From Betaproteobacteria bacterium (GTDB taxonomy: Bacteria > Pseudomonadota > Gammaproteobacteria > Burkholderiales > Casimicrobiaceae): DNA of 64,000 nt. Both the position numbers and the translations under genes were made by a program. Below the pieces are notes generated by a model. It saw only the letters and a list, made by a program, of their open reading frames with translations, made no database searches and was not told where the DNA came from. Below, one piece after another: positions 25,420-34,050 of the stretch. The first letter of the stretch is position 1; each line of letters opens with the position of its first letter. The stretch lies in contig JAAFIS010000007.1 in assembly GCA_013298695.1 (NCBI GenBank), positions 1-64,000 on the forward strand, written 5' to 3'.

Positions 25420-25508
25420 TCGCCCAATTTAACTGGGCGAACACGCGATTAGAAGATCAAAGCGAAAAATTAAGAAAAACGATTCATCGCCCGCATCAAG
25501 CGGGCGAT
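25420..25508. repeat. Paired-palindrome element, copy between convergent genes
   Basis: TCGCCCAATTTAACTGGGCG at 25420 and ATCGCCCGCATCAAGCGGGC at 25486 (ending 25508), about 45 bp apart. It lies between the redoxin gene and the nitronate monooxygenase gene, which converge. Confidence 0.8.
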
Positions 25509-25548
25509 TACTGTCATAGTTGCTGGCGATTGTGAGCGCGATTAATCG

Positions 25549-26520
25549 CTACAAAAATCTCGCGGAATCGGCATGTGTTGTGGCAGCGGCGTCGCGATAT
25601 TCGCGCTGCAGCCGCGCCACAACCTCCGCGGTGGACGGTGCGTCGTCCATCTGCCCCACGCCTTGCCCTGCGCCCCAAATATCTTTCCACGCTTTCGCCG
25701 CGCTGCCGCCGAAATTCATCGATGTTTTGTCGGCAACCGGAAGATTGTCGGGATCGAGTCCCGCGTTTTTCACCGAGCCCTTTAAATAGTTTCCGTGCAC
25801 GCCAGTGAACAGCGGCGAATACACGATGTCTTGTGCGTTCGAATTCACGATCATGTCTTTGTAGGCATCTACTGCGCGCGCCTCTTGGGTGGCGATAAAT
25901 CGAGTTCCGATGTAGGCGAAATCTGCGCCCATCGCTTGCGCCGCGAGGATGCTCGCGCCGTGTGCAATCGAGCCTGACAGCGCGATGGGTCCGTCGTAGA
26001 ACTTGCGCACTTCGCGCACCAAGGCGAATGGCGAAAGCGTGCCTGCGTGTCCGCCTGCGCCCGCGCAAACGAGGATCAAGCCATCTACGCCCGCTTCAAT
26101 CGCTTTCTCAGCGTGGCGGATCGAAATCACGTCGTGAAACACGATCCCGCCCCAGCCGTGCGCTTGTTTGGCAACGTCGCCCGGTGCGCGCAAACTGGTG
26201 ATCAACATCGGCACTTTGTATTTCTCGCAAAGCCCCATATCGTGATCTAGGCGATCGTTACTCGCGTGAATAATTTGATTGACCGCGAATGGCGCAATGC
26301 GCCGTTCAGGCTGTTTTAGTTTTGCCGCGTGCAGCGTTTCGGTAATCTCGGCAAGCCACTCGTCGAGTTGCTCTTTCGGCCTCGCGTTGAGCGCGGGGAA
26401 CGAACCGACGATACCCGCCATGCACTGCGCGAGCACGAGCGGCGGGTGCGAGATGATGAACAGCGGTGCACCGATGACGGGCAGTGTCAAAGATTGATCA
26501 AAGAGAGACGGAATAGACAT
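25549..26520 (-). CDS. Nitronate monooxygenase family flavoprotein, 323 aa
   Basis: An FMN-dependent TIM-barrel enzyme of the 2-nitropropane dioxygenase family, which oxidises alkyl nitronates. LTLPVIGAPLFIISHPPLVL at the N-terminus, AHGWGGIVFHDVISIRHAEK, GLILVCAGAGGHAGTLSPFA (FMN phosphate loop with the catalytic His of GGHAG), and GADFAYIGTRFIATQEA are diagnostic. I prefer the internal ATG at 26520 because the protein family begins near SIPSLFDQSL. It is monocistronic and convergent with the redoxin gene. Confidence 0.9.
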   Translation of the reverse strand: MSIPSLFDQSLTLPVIGAPLFIISHPPLVLAQCMAGIVGSFPALNARPKEQLDEWLAEITETLHAAKLKQPERRIAPFAVNQIIHASNDRLDHDMGLCEKYKVPMLITSLRAPGDVAKQAHGWGGIVFHDVISIRHAEKAIEAGVDGLILVCAGAGGHAGTLSPFALVREVRKFYDGPIALSGSIAHGASILAAQAMGADFAYIGTRFIATQEARAVDAYKDMIVNSNAQDIVYSPLFTGVHGNYLKGSVKNAGLDPDNLPVADKTSMNFGGSAAKAWKDIWGAGQGVGQMDDAPSTAEVVARLQREYRDAAATTHADSARFL

Positions 26521-26791
26521 ACTGCTTAGAAGAACCGGGTCAACGACCGCCACGAAGACGGGCGACAAACCCTACTTTTTATCAGCGATGCTGGGCTGGA
26601 TCGATGTTTGTAGTCACTGAACGACACACATCACATTTCCGCGCTCGCGTAGGTTGAACCCTACGAGCGATCGTGCATCACGCTGATGTTTAACAGCACC
26701 CTAGTTTCTCAAAATGCAAGCACCGGGTTTGTGCGTCACAAGCGTAAGCAGCGCGCCCAAGCCCTAGAGTTCATCGATTGAAAGGGAAACT

Positions 26792-27352
26792 ATGAAAATT
26801 AAACTGATCGCCGCCGTTATCGCCTGCAGCGCAGGAATCGCAGCGCATGCAATGACCAAAGCGGAATACAACACCGGTCGTGACCAGGTGAAAGCCACCT
26901 ACAACGCCGATTACTCGCTGTGCAAGCCTTTAACCGGGAACGCACGCGACATTTGTCGCGAAGAAGCTCGCGGTAAACGCGACGTTGCCTACGCGGAGAT
27001 GAAGGCAATGTATGAGCCGACTGCATCGCACCAGTACGACGCGCGCAAAGTCAAAGCAGATGCTCAATACTCAGTTGCGAAAGAGCGCTGCGATGACAAA
27101 TCGGGTAACGCCAAAGACGTTTGCCGCAAGGACGCTAAAGCCGTTCACGTGAAAGCACTTGCCGATGCGAAAGTAGCTGAGGTGTCGAAAGAATCTGGCA
27201 AAGGTTCAATCAAAACAACCGAAGCCAAAGCGGAAGCAAACAAGGACGTTCGCGAAGCGGCCTACAAAGCTGATGCAGAACGCTGCGAAAGTTTGTCGGG
27301 CGATGTAAAGACCAAGTGCGTTGCCGACGCTAAGCTCAAGTACGGAATGTAA
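26792..27352 (+). CDS. Exported protein with Cys-pair repeats, 186 aa
   Basis: A signal peptide of about 20 residues (AAVIACSAGIAAHA) and then three helical repeats, each with the pattern A.Y..D...C..L.G.A.D.C..EA: CKPLTGNARDICREEAR, CDDKSGNAKDVCRKDAK and CESLSGDVKTKCVADAK. Each repeat has two cysteines about ten residues apart, likely forming a disulfide within a helical hairpin. This type of small exported protein is common in betaproteobacteria and has no assigned function. A clear rho-independent terminator follows at 27394-27418. Confidence 0.85.
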   Translation: MKIKLIAAVIACSAGIAAHAMTKAEYNTGRDQVKATYNADYSLCKPLTGNARDICREEARGKRDVAYAEMKAMYEPTASHQYDARKVKADAQYSVAKERCDDKSGNAKDVCRKDAKAVHVKALADAKVAEVSKESGKGSIKTTEAKAEANKDVREAAYKADAERCESLSGDVKTKCVADAKLKYGM

Positions 27353-27393
27353 TCGTTACTTGCTTCGGCATTGCTCGTGCCGATTCCTCTCTC

Positions 27394-27418
27394 ACCCGCC
27401 CTTGAGGCGGGTTTTTTC
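27394..27418 (+). terminator. Rho-independent terminator
   Basis: Stem ACCCGCC-CTTGA-GGCGGGT followed by a run of T, 42 bp after the stop of the Cys-repeat protein and just before the convergent end of ssb. Confidence 0.85.
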
Positions 27419-27438
27419 ATTGTCGGCTTCGCGTTTTG

Positions 27439-27915
27439 CTAGAACGGAATATCGTCGTCGAAATCGTCGAGTTTCGATTTCTTCGGCGCTGCGGCACCAC
27501 CGCTTGACGGCATCGCGCGAGGCGCGGGCGCGGGCGCTGCACCAGAAGCCCCACCGTCGTCGTACGCCGCGTCGCCACCACCGGTGCGCCCGCCCAGCAT
27601 CTGCATGCGGTCGCCACGGATTTTGGTGAGCGTTTTTTCTTGGCCTTCCTTATCGGTCCACTTATCGTATTGAATCCGACCTTCAACGTAGACGGGCATG
27701 CCTTTTTTCAAGTACTCGCCGCATACTTCCGCGGTACGACCAATGAATTCGATGCGATGCCAATCGGTGCGCTCTTGTGCGCTGCCGGCTTTGTCTTTCC
27801 ACTTCTCAGTCGTTGCGATGGAGAACGAAGCCACCGCTTCGCCGCTCGGCAGGTAGCGCATTTCGGGGTCACGCCCCAGGTTGCCGATTAAGGTCACCTT
27901 ATTTACTGAAGCCAT
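27439..27915 (-). CDS. ssb: Single-stranded DNA-binding protein SSB, 158 aa
   Basis: OB-fold N-terminal domain (NKVTLIGNLGRDPEMRYLPS, then WHRIEFIGRTAEVCGEYLKK and VYVEGRIQYDKW) and a Gly/Ala/Pro-rich linker ending in the acidic tip DDFDDDIPF, which binds partner repair and replication proteins. The ATG is two bases from the stop of the MFS gene, so the two are one transcript. Confidence 0.97.
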   Translation of the reverse strand: MASVNKVTLIGNLGRDPEMRYLPSGEAVASFSIATTEKWKDKAGSAQERTDWHRIEFIGRTAEVCGEYLKKGMPVYVEGRIQYDKWTDKEGQEKTLTKIRGDRMQMLGGRTGGGDAAYDDGGASGAAPAPAPRAMPSSGGAAAPKKSKLDDFDDDIPF

Positions 27916-27917
27916 TG

Positions 27918-29111
27918 TTAACTCTCTTTCCTTTTACCTGGCGGTGTCATCGAATAAGCCGCCACGAACCAAATCGCCGCAAGCGCGGCGCACCCATAAA
28001 AAACGGTGTCGTTACCGAACCGTTTTGCTAGTGTACCGCCGACGATTCCACCTGCAAAAAGCCCAAGCGCCATCGTAGTGTTGTACACGCCCAACGCAAA
28101 CCCCTTCACTCTGGCGGGCGCAAGGCGCGACACGAGCGAAGGCTGCATTGCTTCTAATAAATTGAAGGCAATGAAAAACAAAATCAAGAACACAACCAGC
28201 CCCGCTAGCGCTTGATTTGAAAGCGCTGGCGCAAGCAACATGGTGAGAATCAAAAGCGCGATCGCTGACAAGAAAACGACTCTAATTTTCCCCTTGCGCT
28301 CGGCGGCGATCATTGGCGGCACCATTGCCGCGAACGACAACACAATCACCGGCAAATACACCATCCAATGTGAGGGGGATGGCAATGCGCCGCGCTCTAC
28401 AAGGAGGGTTGGCACGACGACAAACAGCGCGGTTTGACACAGGTGCAACACGAACACGCCGACGTTTAAGCGAAATAGCTGCGGATCAAAAAGTACGTCG
28501 CCGTGAGCGATGGGCTCTGGCTTCTCGGGGTTGACCGTCGCGGACGGCACCAACCAGATCACCACCGCGACGCCGAGCATCGCAAGCACGGCAGTGATCC
28601 AAAACAATCCGGAGAGTCCGATGGCGGCAGTAAGCGGCGGCGCCGCAATTAAAGAAATGGCGAAGGTGAGTCCAATCGAGCCGCCCACCACGGCCATCGC
28701 TTTGGTGCGCACTTCGTCCCGGGTTGAATCAGCAATGAAAGCGGAGACTGCGGCACTCACCGCACCTGCGCCTTGAATCGAGCGCCCAACGATAACGCCG
28801 CCAATGCTGTCGGCGAGCGCTGCCACAACGCTGCCGATTGCGAAAATGATGAGCCCGAACACAATGACGGGTTTGCGGCCGAGACGATCCGACGCTGCGC
28901 CAAACGGAATCTGAAACATCGCTTGAGTTAAGCCGTAGATTGAGATCGCGAGCCCAATCAAATAGGCTTCTCCGCCGCCGCGCAGATCTTTTCCGTAAAT
29001 CGCAAAAACTGGCAAGATCAAAAACAATCCGAGCATGCGCAACGCGAAGATTGATGCGAGCCAACCGCTGGCGCGGCGCTCGGTGGAGGTCATGGAGTTC
29101 GAATTTGTCAA
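27918..29111 (-). CDS. MFS transporter, 397 aa
   Basis: Twelve predicted membrane helices. The motif-A region GAASDRLGRKPVIVFG lies between helices 2 and 3, and IVGRSIQGAGAVSAAVSAF (motif-C-like) in helix 5. It belongs to the drug-efflux-like MFS group usually found next to ssb in betaproteobacteria, where uvrA is normally the divergent neighbour. Here uvrA is about 4.9 kb away. Substrate unknown. Translationally close-coupled to ssb (2-base gap). Confidence 0.9.
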   Translation of the reverse strand: MTNSNSMTSTERRASGWLASIFALRMLGLFLILPVFAIYGKDLRGGGEAYLIGLAISIYGLTQAMFQIPFGAASDRLGRKPVIVFGLIIFAIGSVVAALADSIGGVIVGRSIQGAGAVSAAVSAFIADSTRDEVRTKAMAVVGGSIGLTFAISLIAAPPLTAAIGLSGLFWITAVLAMLGVAVVIWLVPSATVNPEKPEPIAHGDVLFDPQLFRLNVGVFVLHLCQTALFVVVPTLLVERGALPSPSHWMVYLPVIVLSFAAMVPPMIAAERKGKIRVVFLSAIALLILTMLLAPALSNQALAGLVVFLILFFIAFNLLEAMQPSLVSRLAPARVKGFALGVYNTTMALGLFAGGIVGGTLAKRFGNDTVFYGCAALAAIWFVAAYSMTPPGKRKES

Positions 29112-29152
29112 AGGGTAGTGCGGAAAAAGTTGATTGCTCGTCAGCGGTAGGT

Positions 29153-30403
29153 TTACGTAGGTGACGCAGATTCGGACGCAGGGTCGCCTGCGATGGCAAA
29201 TTGATTTCGACCATTGCGTTTTGCTGCATACATTGCACTGTCTGCGCGCCGCAGCATGCGACTTTCGTCGTCTGGCCCGGAACTGATGCCAATGCTTAGC
29301 GTAACGGGCGGTGAATTCGCCAACATGGGAAAGCGATGTGCAGCGGTGGCGGCGCAGAGTTTTGCGGCAACGTGGGCCGCGCCTTCCGTGCTGGAGTTCG
29401 CGAGCAAGACCACGAATTCATCGCCGCCGAGCCGCCCGCACAAATCGGCGCGTCGGAGCGCTTTCGTGAGCAAAGTCGAAAACTCTCTCAACACGCTGTC
29501 GCCGACCGCATGGCCGTGCGAATCGTTAATTTGTTTGAAACCGTCGATATCGATCAGCATCAGCGCGACGCTCTGCTGCTGCCGCCGAGCGAGCTCAATC
29601 ACTGCTTCCGCAGTTTCGGAAAACGCGCGGCGATTGCGCAGGCCTGTGAGTACGTCGATTTGCGCCTGATGCTCGGCAACACGCATTGCGTCTCGAAGCG
29701 CGTGCGACAGTCGGAAACTTTCATCCAGCGACTTGCTGTGGACGGACACACCGCGCATAGACACGATAAAGAACAACAGTCCCGCAACAGCGAGTGTGAC
29801 GCTGAAGTGGTCCGTACGCAACGTAAGTGAAATCACCATCGGAATCAACACAATGCAAATTGCAAGGATGGCCATCCACACAAACACGCCGTAGGCCGAA
29901 AGCGCCGCGCCCGCCAGACCGACGGAGAAAACGTAGGTCGCAGTCATCAGCACGGTCGAATCCTGCGGAATCACCAGCAGCGGGCCGAACCCCCAAATCG
30001 AGCTCACCAGAATGAGGCTCAGCACATACGGAATGCGCCAGCGCAAGATCGCTTCGCCCGTGGGGTTGGCGCGGCGATACAGGATGAACAGCAACAAGCG
30101 AATCAGCGTCACGCTCGCGAGCGTAATGAGCCACATCGTGAGATCGAAATGCTTCACCTCTGGCGCGAACTGCCAAACCAGATGAGCCCACAAAATGCCC
30201 GCGAGTAGCGAGCCGAGCGCACCGTGCGACGACTGTCGATAGAGAAGTTCCCACTTCGCCAGATGAACTTGCGCGGCGATTGTGGTCTCGCTCGCGAGTT
30301 CGGGAGCACGATCACGCGGGGCGAGCGATGGCGAAATGGTGGGCAAATTCATTGACGACTTAGCTCGACTCGTATCGAAAAAGATCGACGCATCAGTCGG
30401 CAC
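29153..30403 (-). CDS. Membrane diguanylate cyclase (GGDEF), 416 aa
   Basis: Six or so membrane helices at about residues 65-220, then a GGDEF domain: DVLTGLRNRRAF, LMLIDIDGFKQINDSHGH and the active site GGDEF at 326-330. An allosteric I-site RRAD (317-320) lies exactly five residues before, so product inhibition is expected. It should make cyclic di-GMP from GTP in response to an unknown membrane or periplasmic signal. Confidence 0.92.
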   Translation of the reverse strand: MPTDASIFFDTSRAKSSMNLPTISPSLAPRDRAPELASETTIAAQVHLAKWELLYRQSSHGALGSLLAGILWAHLVWQFAPEVKHFDLTMWLITLASVTLIRLLLFILYRRANPTGEAILRWRIPYVLSLILVSSIWGFGPLLVIPQDSTVLMTATYVFSVGLAGAALSAYGVFVWMAILAICIVLIPMVISLTLRTDHFSVTLAVAGLLFFIVSMRGVSVHSKSLDESFRLSHALRDAMRVAEHQAQIDVLTGLRNRRAFSETAEAVIELARRQQQSVALMLIDIDGFKQINDSHGHAVGDSVLREFSTLLTKALRRADLCGRLGGDEFVVLLANSSTEGAAHVAAKLCAATAAHRFPMLANSPPVTLSIGISSGPDDESRMLRRADSAMYAAKRNGRNQFAIAGDPASESASPT

Positions 30404-30510
30404 AACCCGTCATTATGCAGAGGCTCGGAAGGCTAGTGGGCAAACTGGGTCACACGACGAAGCGTGAAGGGTCAACGGTCGAACTGGTGAAGCAGCTTAA
30501 ACACCACTAC

Positions 30511-30594
30511 ACCAATTATATTGGGCGAAATCTAGGGTTACCTACATTATCAAGACCACAAAAAATAGCGCTATCGGCTCAATGAATTGGGCTA
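30511..30594. repeat. Paired-palindrome element
   Basis: ACCAATTATATTGGGCGA at 30511-30528 and GGCTCAATGAATTGGGCT at 30576-30593 with an AT-rich middle. It lies upstream of the GGDEF gene and just after the next minus-strand gene ends (30607). Confidence 0.7.
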
Positions 30595-30606
30595 TGGTGT
30601 TGAAAG

Positions 30607-31431
30607 CTAGTTTACGGAAGCCCCTGAAAGTTTTGCGTTCAGGAATCGGCGCAAAAAGCTTTCGTAGCGCGAGAAATTAGGCACGTGACACGCGCCATCG
30701 ACGATGTGAATAGGTTCGCTTCTAGAAAAACGCGTTTTTAATAAGTTTGCCGATTCGATAGGCGTGATGCGATCTACTTCGCAATGAATTTGCTGCACCG
30801 GAACCGTTACGTTCGGCGCGGCGAGGTCCGCGCGGTATTGATCGCGAAGCAGCCAGCTCACGGGCAACCAAGGATACGCGCGTTGCGCGACATCAAGCGC
30901 CGATGCGAAGCTCGAATCGAGAACCAACGCAGCGCTTTGCACTTCTGCCGCCAATATCGTGGCGACAGTCGTGCCGAGCGATTCACCAAACAACACGATG
31001 CGCTCGGGCGGAATACGCCTCTCAGAAACGAGCGCGTCGTAGGTTGCTCTCGCGTCAATCCGTAAACCCGCCTCGCTCGGCGAACCGCTTGAACCACCGT
31101 AGCCGCGCCACGATACGGCCATCAAGCCTGCGCCGGTCTCAGTAAGTCGTGCGAAACGCGCGGCACGTGCGTGAAGGTTCGCGCCGTTACCGTGCAGATA
31201 CAAAAACACCGGTTGCCGCTCATCACGCGGTGCGATCCACCACGTCACAACCGTTTCGCCGTCGCTCGTCTTCAACGTTGACTGCGTTGCCTTCGCCAAT
31301 CCCGCGGACACTGGATTCATAGGCGACGGATCAGGGCGATATTGCATGCCGCGCTGCGCGAAAAACAAATAACTGGCGATACCGAGATAGGCGACGAGGG
31401 CGATCACTGCGAGGCGGATAACGTGTTTCAT
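30607..31431 (-). CDS. Membrane-anchored alpha/beta hydrolase, 274 aa
   Basis: One N-terminal membrane segment (VIALVAYLGIASYLFFA). The hydrolase domain has the oxyanion region LYLHGNGANLHARA, the GYGGSSGSPSE loop, nucleophile LFGESLGTTVAT (Ser near 157), an acid in HCEVDRITPIESA and a late His in DGACHVPNF. It resembles the YqkD/Bem46-like group of single-pass hydrolases. Substrate unknown. Confidence 0.87.
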   Translation of the reverse strand: MKHVIRLAVIALVAYLGIASYLFFAQRGMQYRPDPSPMNPVSAGLAKATQSTLKTSDGETVVTWWIAPRDERQPVFLYLHGNGANLHARAARFARLTETGAGLMAVSWRGYGGSSGSPSEAGLRIDARATYDALVSERRIPPERIVLFGESLGTTVATILAAEVQSAALVLDSSFASALDVAQRAYPWLPVSWLLRDQYRADLAAPNVTVPVQQIHCEVDRITPIESANLLKTRFSRSEPIHIVDGACHVPNFSRYESFLRRFLNAKLSGASVN

Positions 31432-31714
31432 CGGAGTATTCTCGCAGCGTAAGCTTGAACACGGAATTTCGCTTACAGCAACGCTTCAAACGTATCGCGC
31501 ATCTTGGGCTTAATTGACTTAATGCATTAAATTGACGACTAAAGTTAACGCGACTAAGTCTCCAATAAATAAGCAGAAATAGCTTAAAGGTATTAGTCAT
31601 ATGAACATGCTCGCATGAAGGTTTGTCGCACTTCAAGTGGCGAAAACGTCCGTACTGTTGAGACGCATGCATCTGCGGTGTCGCGCAGGCGCGCCGTCAC
31701 TTACGGAGGGATCT

Positions 31715-33118
31715 ATGACGGTTTTTGATTCGGCACTCGCGCTGAGCCGCATTCGGCGGCGGTTAAATATCTGCCCTCATCCGCGAAGCACTCGGAAAAG
31801 CTTCCTATGGGTTGCACTGAGCGTTCTTTCGGCGTTGCCGCTTGCGGCAAAACCGTACAGCTTCATCGCGCTTCACGATCAGAACAAAGTCGCGATCTAC
31901 GATCATGCGCTCAGTTCGTGGATCGCCACGGTCACGGTTGGCACTGCGCCGATGGGTGTGGCCAGCGACGCGTCGCAGCGAAACGTGTTCATCAGCAATC
32001 ACAGCGCGAATTCGGTGACGATCATTCGCACTGCGAATCGTTCCGTCGCAGCGACCATACCCGTGGGCTCGCGCCCTTTAGGCATCGCGGTGTCGCCCGT
32101 GCAGCCGCGTGCGTACGTCGCGAATTTTGGCGCGGCGACGGTTTCGGTGATCGATACCGCCACCAACACGGTGATTTTGACGATTAACGTCGGCAACCAG
32201 CCTGCCGGGCTGGCAATGACACCAACCGGCGATCGCTTATTTGTCGCCAACGCCGGCGACGGTACGGTGTCGGTGATCGACACCGCAAGCAACACGGTTG
32301 TGTCGACGATCACCGTGAGCGACGCGTCGAACCCAAAGCCGCGTCCGTACGCGCTCGCTTTTGTGTCTGTCGGTGGCGCTAACCGCCTGTTGGTCGCGAA
32401 CAACAACGCAGGCAAGGTAAGCGTGTTCGACGGCGCAACGTATGCGCCGACCGCGACCATTCCCGTTGGGCCGCACCCTACTGCGCTCGCGGTAGTCAAT
32501 CCGAACAAGGTTTACGTTCTCAACAGCTTTAACTCCACCGTCACGCCCATCGATCCCTTCGCAGGCGCCGCGCTCGCCTCACCGATTGCCGCGCCGTCCG
32601 GAGCGATTGCATTAGCGACATCGAGCGACGGTAGCCTCGCGGCGATCGCCGCGTACCCCAATAAATTTGCAGTAATAAACACTACGACCAACGCCGTGAC
32701 CGCCGGTCCGCTAGTTTCAGGCGGCCCCAACGCGCCGGTAACGATTGGCAATTTCATCGTCAACCCGCCGTTCGAATGTGCGCTCGACATCAACAACGAC
32801 AACGCGTTCAATGGCCAAGATGCGATCCTCATCATTCGTTATCTCGCGGGGCTACGTGGCAGCGCGTTGGTGAGCGGCTTCCCGGCGCTTGACGCTACTG
32901 CTGCGCAGAGTTTGCTGGCAAGCCTCAATCTTGACGCTGATGGCGATGGCCAAAGCTACGCGTCAACGGATGGCATCTTGCTCAGCCGCGCGGCGAGCGG
33001 CGTGGTTGCCGCAGCGCTGATCGCCAACGCACGGAACACCGGGTTTGTCGGCGTCCGAGACGCCACCGGTACTTTGAACTGGATTGAGACCACCCACGGC
33101 GCTGATTGCTTGCCGTGA
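31715..33118 (+). CDS. Exported YVTN beta-propeller protein with dockerin-like tail, 467 aa
   Basis: ATG at 31715 preceded by GGAGGG. A signal peptide ends near LPLAAKP. Residues about 48-360 are YVTN-type repeats such as PRAYVANFGAATVSVIDTAT and RLFVANAGDGTVSVIDTAS, a seven-bladed propeller type common in surface proteins. The C-terminal 110 residues contain two acidic loops (DINNDNAFNGQDA and DADGDGQSYASTDG) each followed by a helix, LIIRYLAGLRGSALVSG being the first. That matches the tail of the PD40 protein at 1455-3221. The next gene encodes another exported protein and may be co-expressed. Confidence 0.85.
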   Translation: MTVFDSALALSRIRRRLNICPHPRSTRKSFLWVALSVLSALPLAAKPYSFIALHDQNKVAIYDHALSSWIATVTVGTAPMGVASDASQRNVFISNHSANSVTIIRTANRSVAATIPVGSRPLGIAVSPVQPRAYVANFGAATVSVIDTATNTVILTINVGNQPAGLAMTPTGDRLFVANAGDGTVSVIDTASNTVVSTITVSDASNPKPRPYALAFVSVGGANRLLVANNNAGKVSVFDGATYAPTATIPVGPHPTALAVVNPNKVYVLNSFNSTVTPIDPFAGAALASPIAAPSGAIALATSSDGSLAAIAAYPNKFAVINTTTNAVTAGPLVSGGPNAPVTIGNFIVNPPFECALDINNDNAFNGQDAILIIRYLAGLRGSALVSGFPALDATAAQSLLASLNLDADGDGQSYASTDGILLSRAASGVVAAALIANARNTGFVGVRDATGTLNWIETTHGADCLP

Positions 33119-33163
33119 GTGCATCACGCCCCCCGATTTTTTGAATACTGAAGGAGAAATGAA

Positions 33164-33916
33164 ATGACTTCCAAAACGATGTTCGGTGCGTTGCTTGTCG
33201 GGGTGATCGCGTTACTGAGCGCACCCGGCGCGCACGCTCAATTGGATGCGAATCTGGTGTATACGCCCGTACCGCCCTGCCGGATCGTAGACACTCAGCT
33301 GGCGGGCGGCGCGCTTACAGCAAACTCTGCGCGTAGTATTGATGTCACGGCGGTAGTTGACTACGGTTTTCAAGGAGGTGACGCTAGCAATTGCGCCGGT
33401 GTTGGCGCGGCGGGTTCATTCGCCGCAGTCGCCCTGAACGTCACCGTTATTAATCCAAGCGTTTCAGGCACGCTAAAGGCTTACGCGTTTCTGGCAACGA
33501 CGCCCGCCACCGCGACCGCGATGAGCTTTGCCGCTGGAGAAGTGCGAAGCAATTTCGTGATTGTCAAAATCGACCAAGGCGCGTCCGCCAATGAACTCAC
33601 ATTGCTTTCAACTGCGAATGCGCACGTCACCGTCGATGTTGTTGGTTATTTCATCGTGCCACCAACGACACCGGTGATGGAATGTGTAACCACTGCCCAG
33701 ACGTCGCTAACGATAGGCGCAAGCGGCGGCACCGGCAATGCGATTTCGCCCAGTTGTGCTGCCGGGTTTCTTTCAACCGGTACCAATTGCGAAAGCAGTG
33801 TCTGGCAAATGCCTATTGTGTATCAGTCAAAGGGCACCTGTTCGGCGCAAAACAATAGCGCCAGTTCAGCGACGTTGCGCGCGTCGCAGACGTGTTGTCG
33901 GGTGCTTTTGCAGTAG
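33164..33916 (+). CDS. Exported protein with a PCRIVDT/GYF surface domain, 250 aa
   Basis: GAAGGAGAAATGAA precedes the ATG. A signal peptide ends at AHAQ (residue about 26). Residues 33-165 contain [35 protein letters not shown] and VTVDVVGYF, the conserved marks of a beta-sandwich domain common in secreted proteins of actinobacteria and proteobacteria. The last 80 residues have six cysteines. It lies directly after the YVTN propeller gene and may be secreted with it. Function unknown. Confidence 0.8.
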   Translation: MTSKTMFGALLVGVIALLSAPGAHAQLDANLVYTPVPPCRIVDTQLAGGALTANSARSIDVTAVVDYGFQGGDASNCAGVGAAGSFAAVALNVTVINPSVSGTLKAYAFLATTPATATAMSFAAGEVRSNFVIVKIDQGASANELTLLSTANAHVTVDVVGYFIVPPTTPVMECVTTAQTSLTIGASGGTGNAISPSCAAGFLSTGTNCESSVWQMPIVYQSKGTCSAQNNSASSATLRASQTCCRVLLQ

Positions 33917-34050
33917 CAGAAGCATCAGCGCTCGGTGTTCGTTGCATGCAGAAACGCGTGAGGTGAGCTTGCTTACTTAGCTGCGAATGTCTCCGCGTCG
34001 CGCGATAATCGTTGCATTCCTGAAAGCGGTGCAACGATGACTCGCGCGCA

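Noticed and set aside
31497-31560. Palindrome TTAATGCATTAA with flanking AT-rich repeats before the YVTN gene
   Set aside because: Considered as an operator or another paired-palindrome copy, but the arms do not match the family and no regulator is linked to it.
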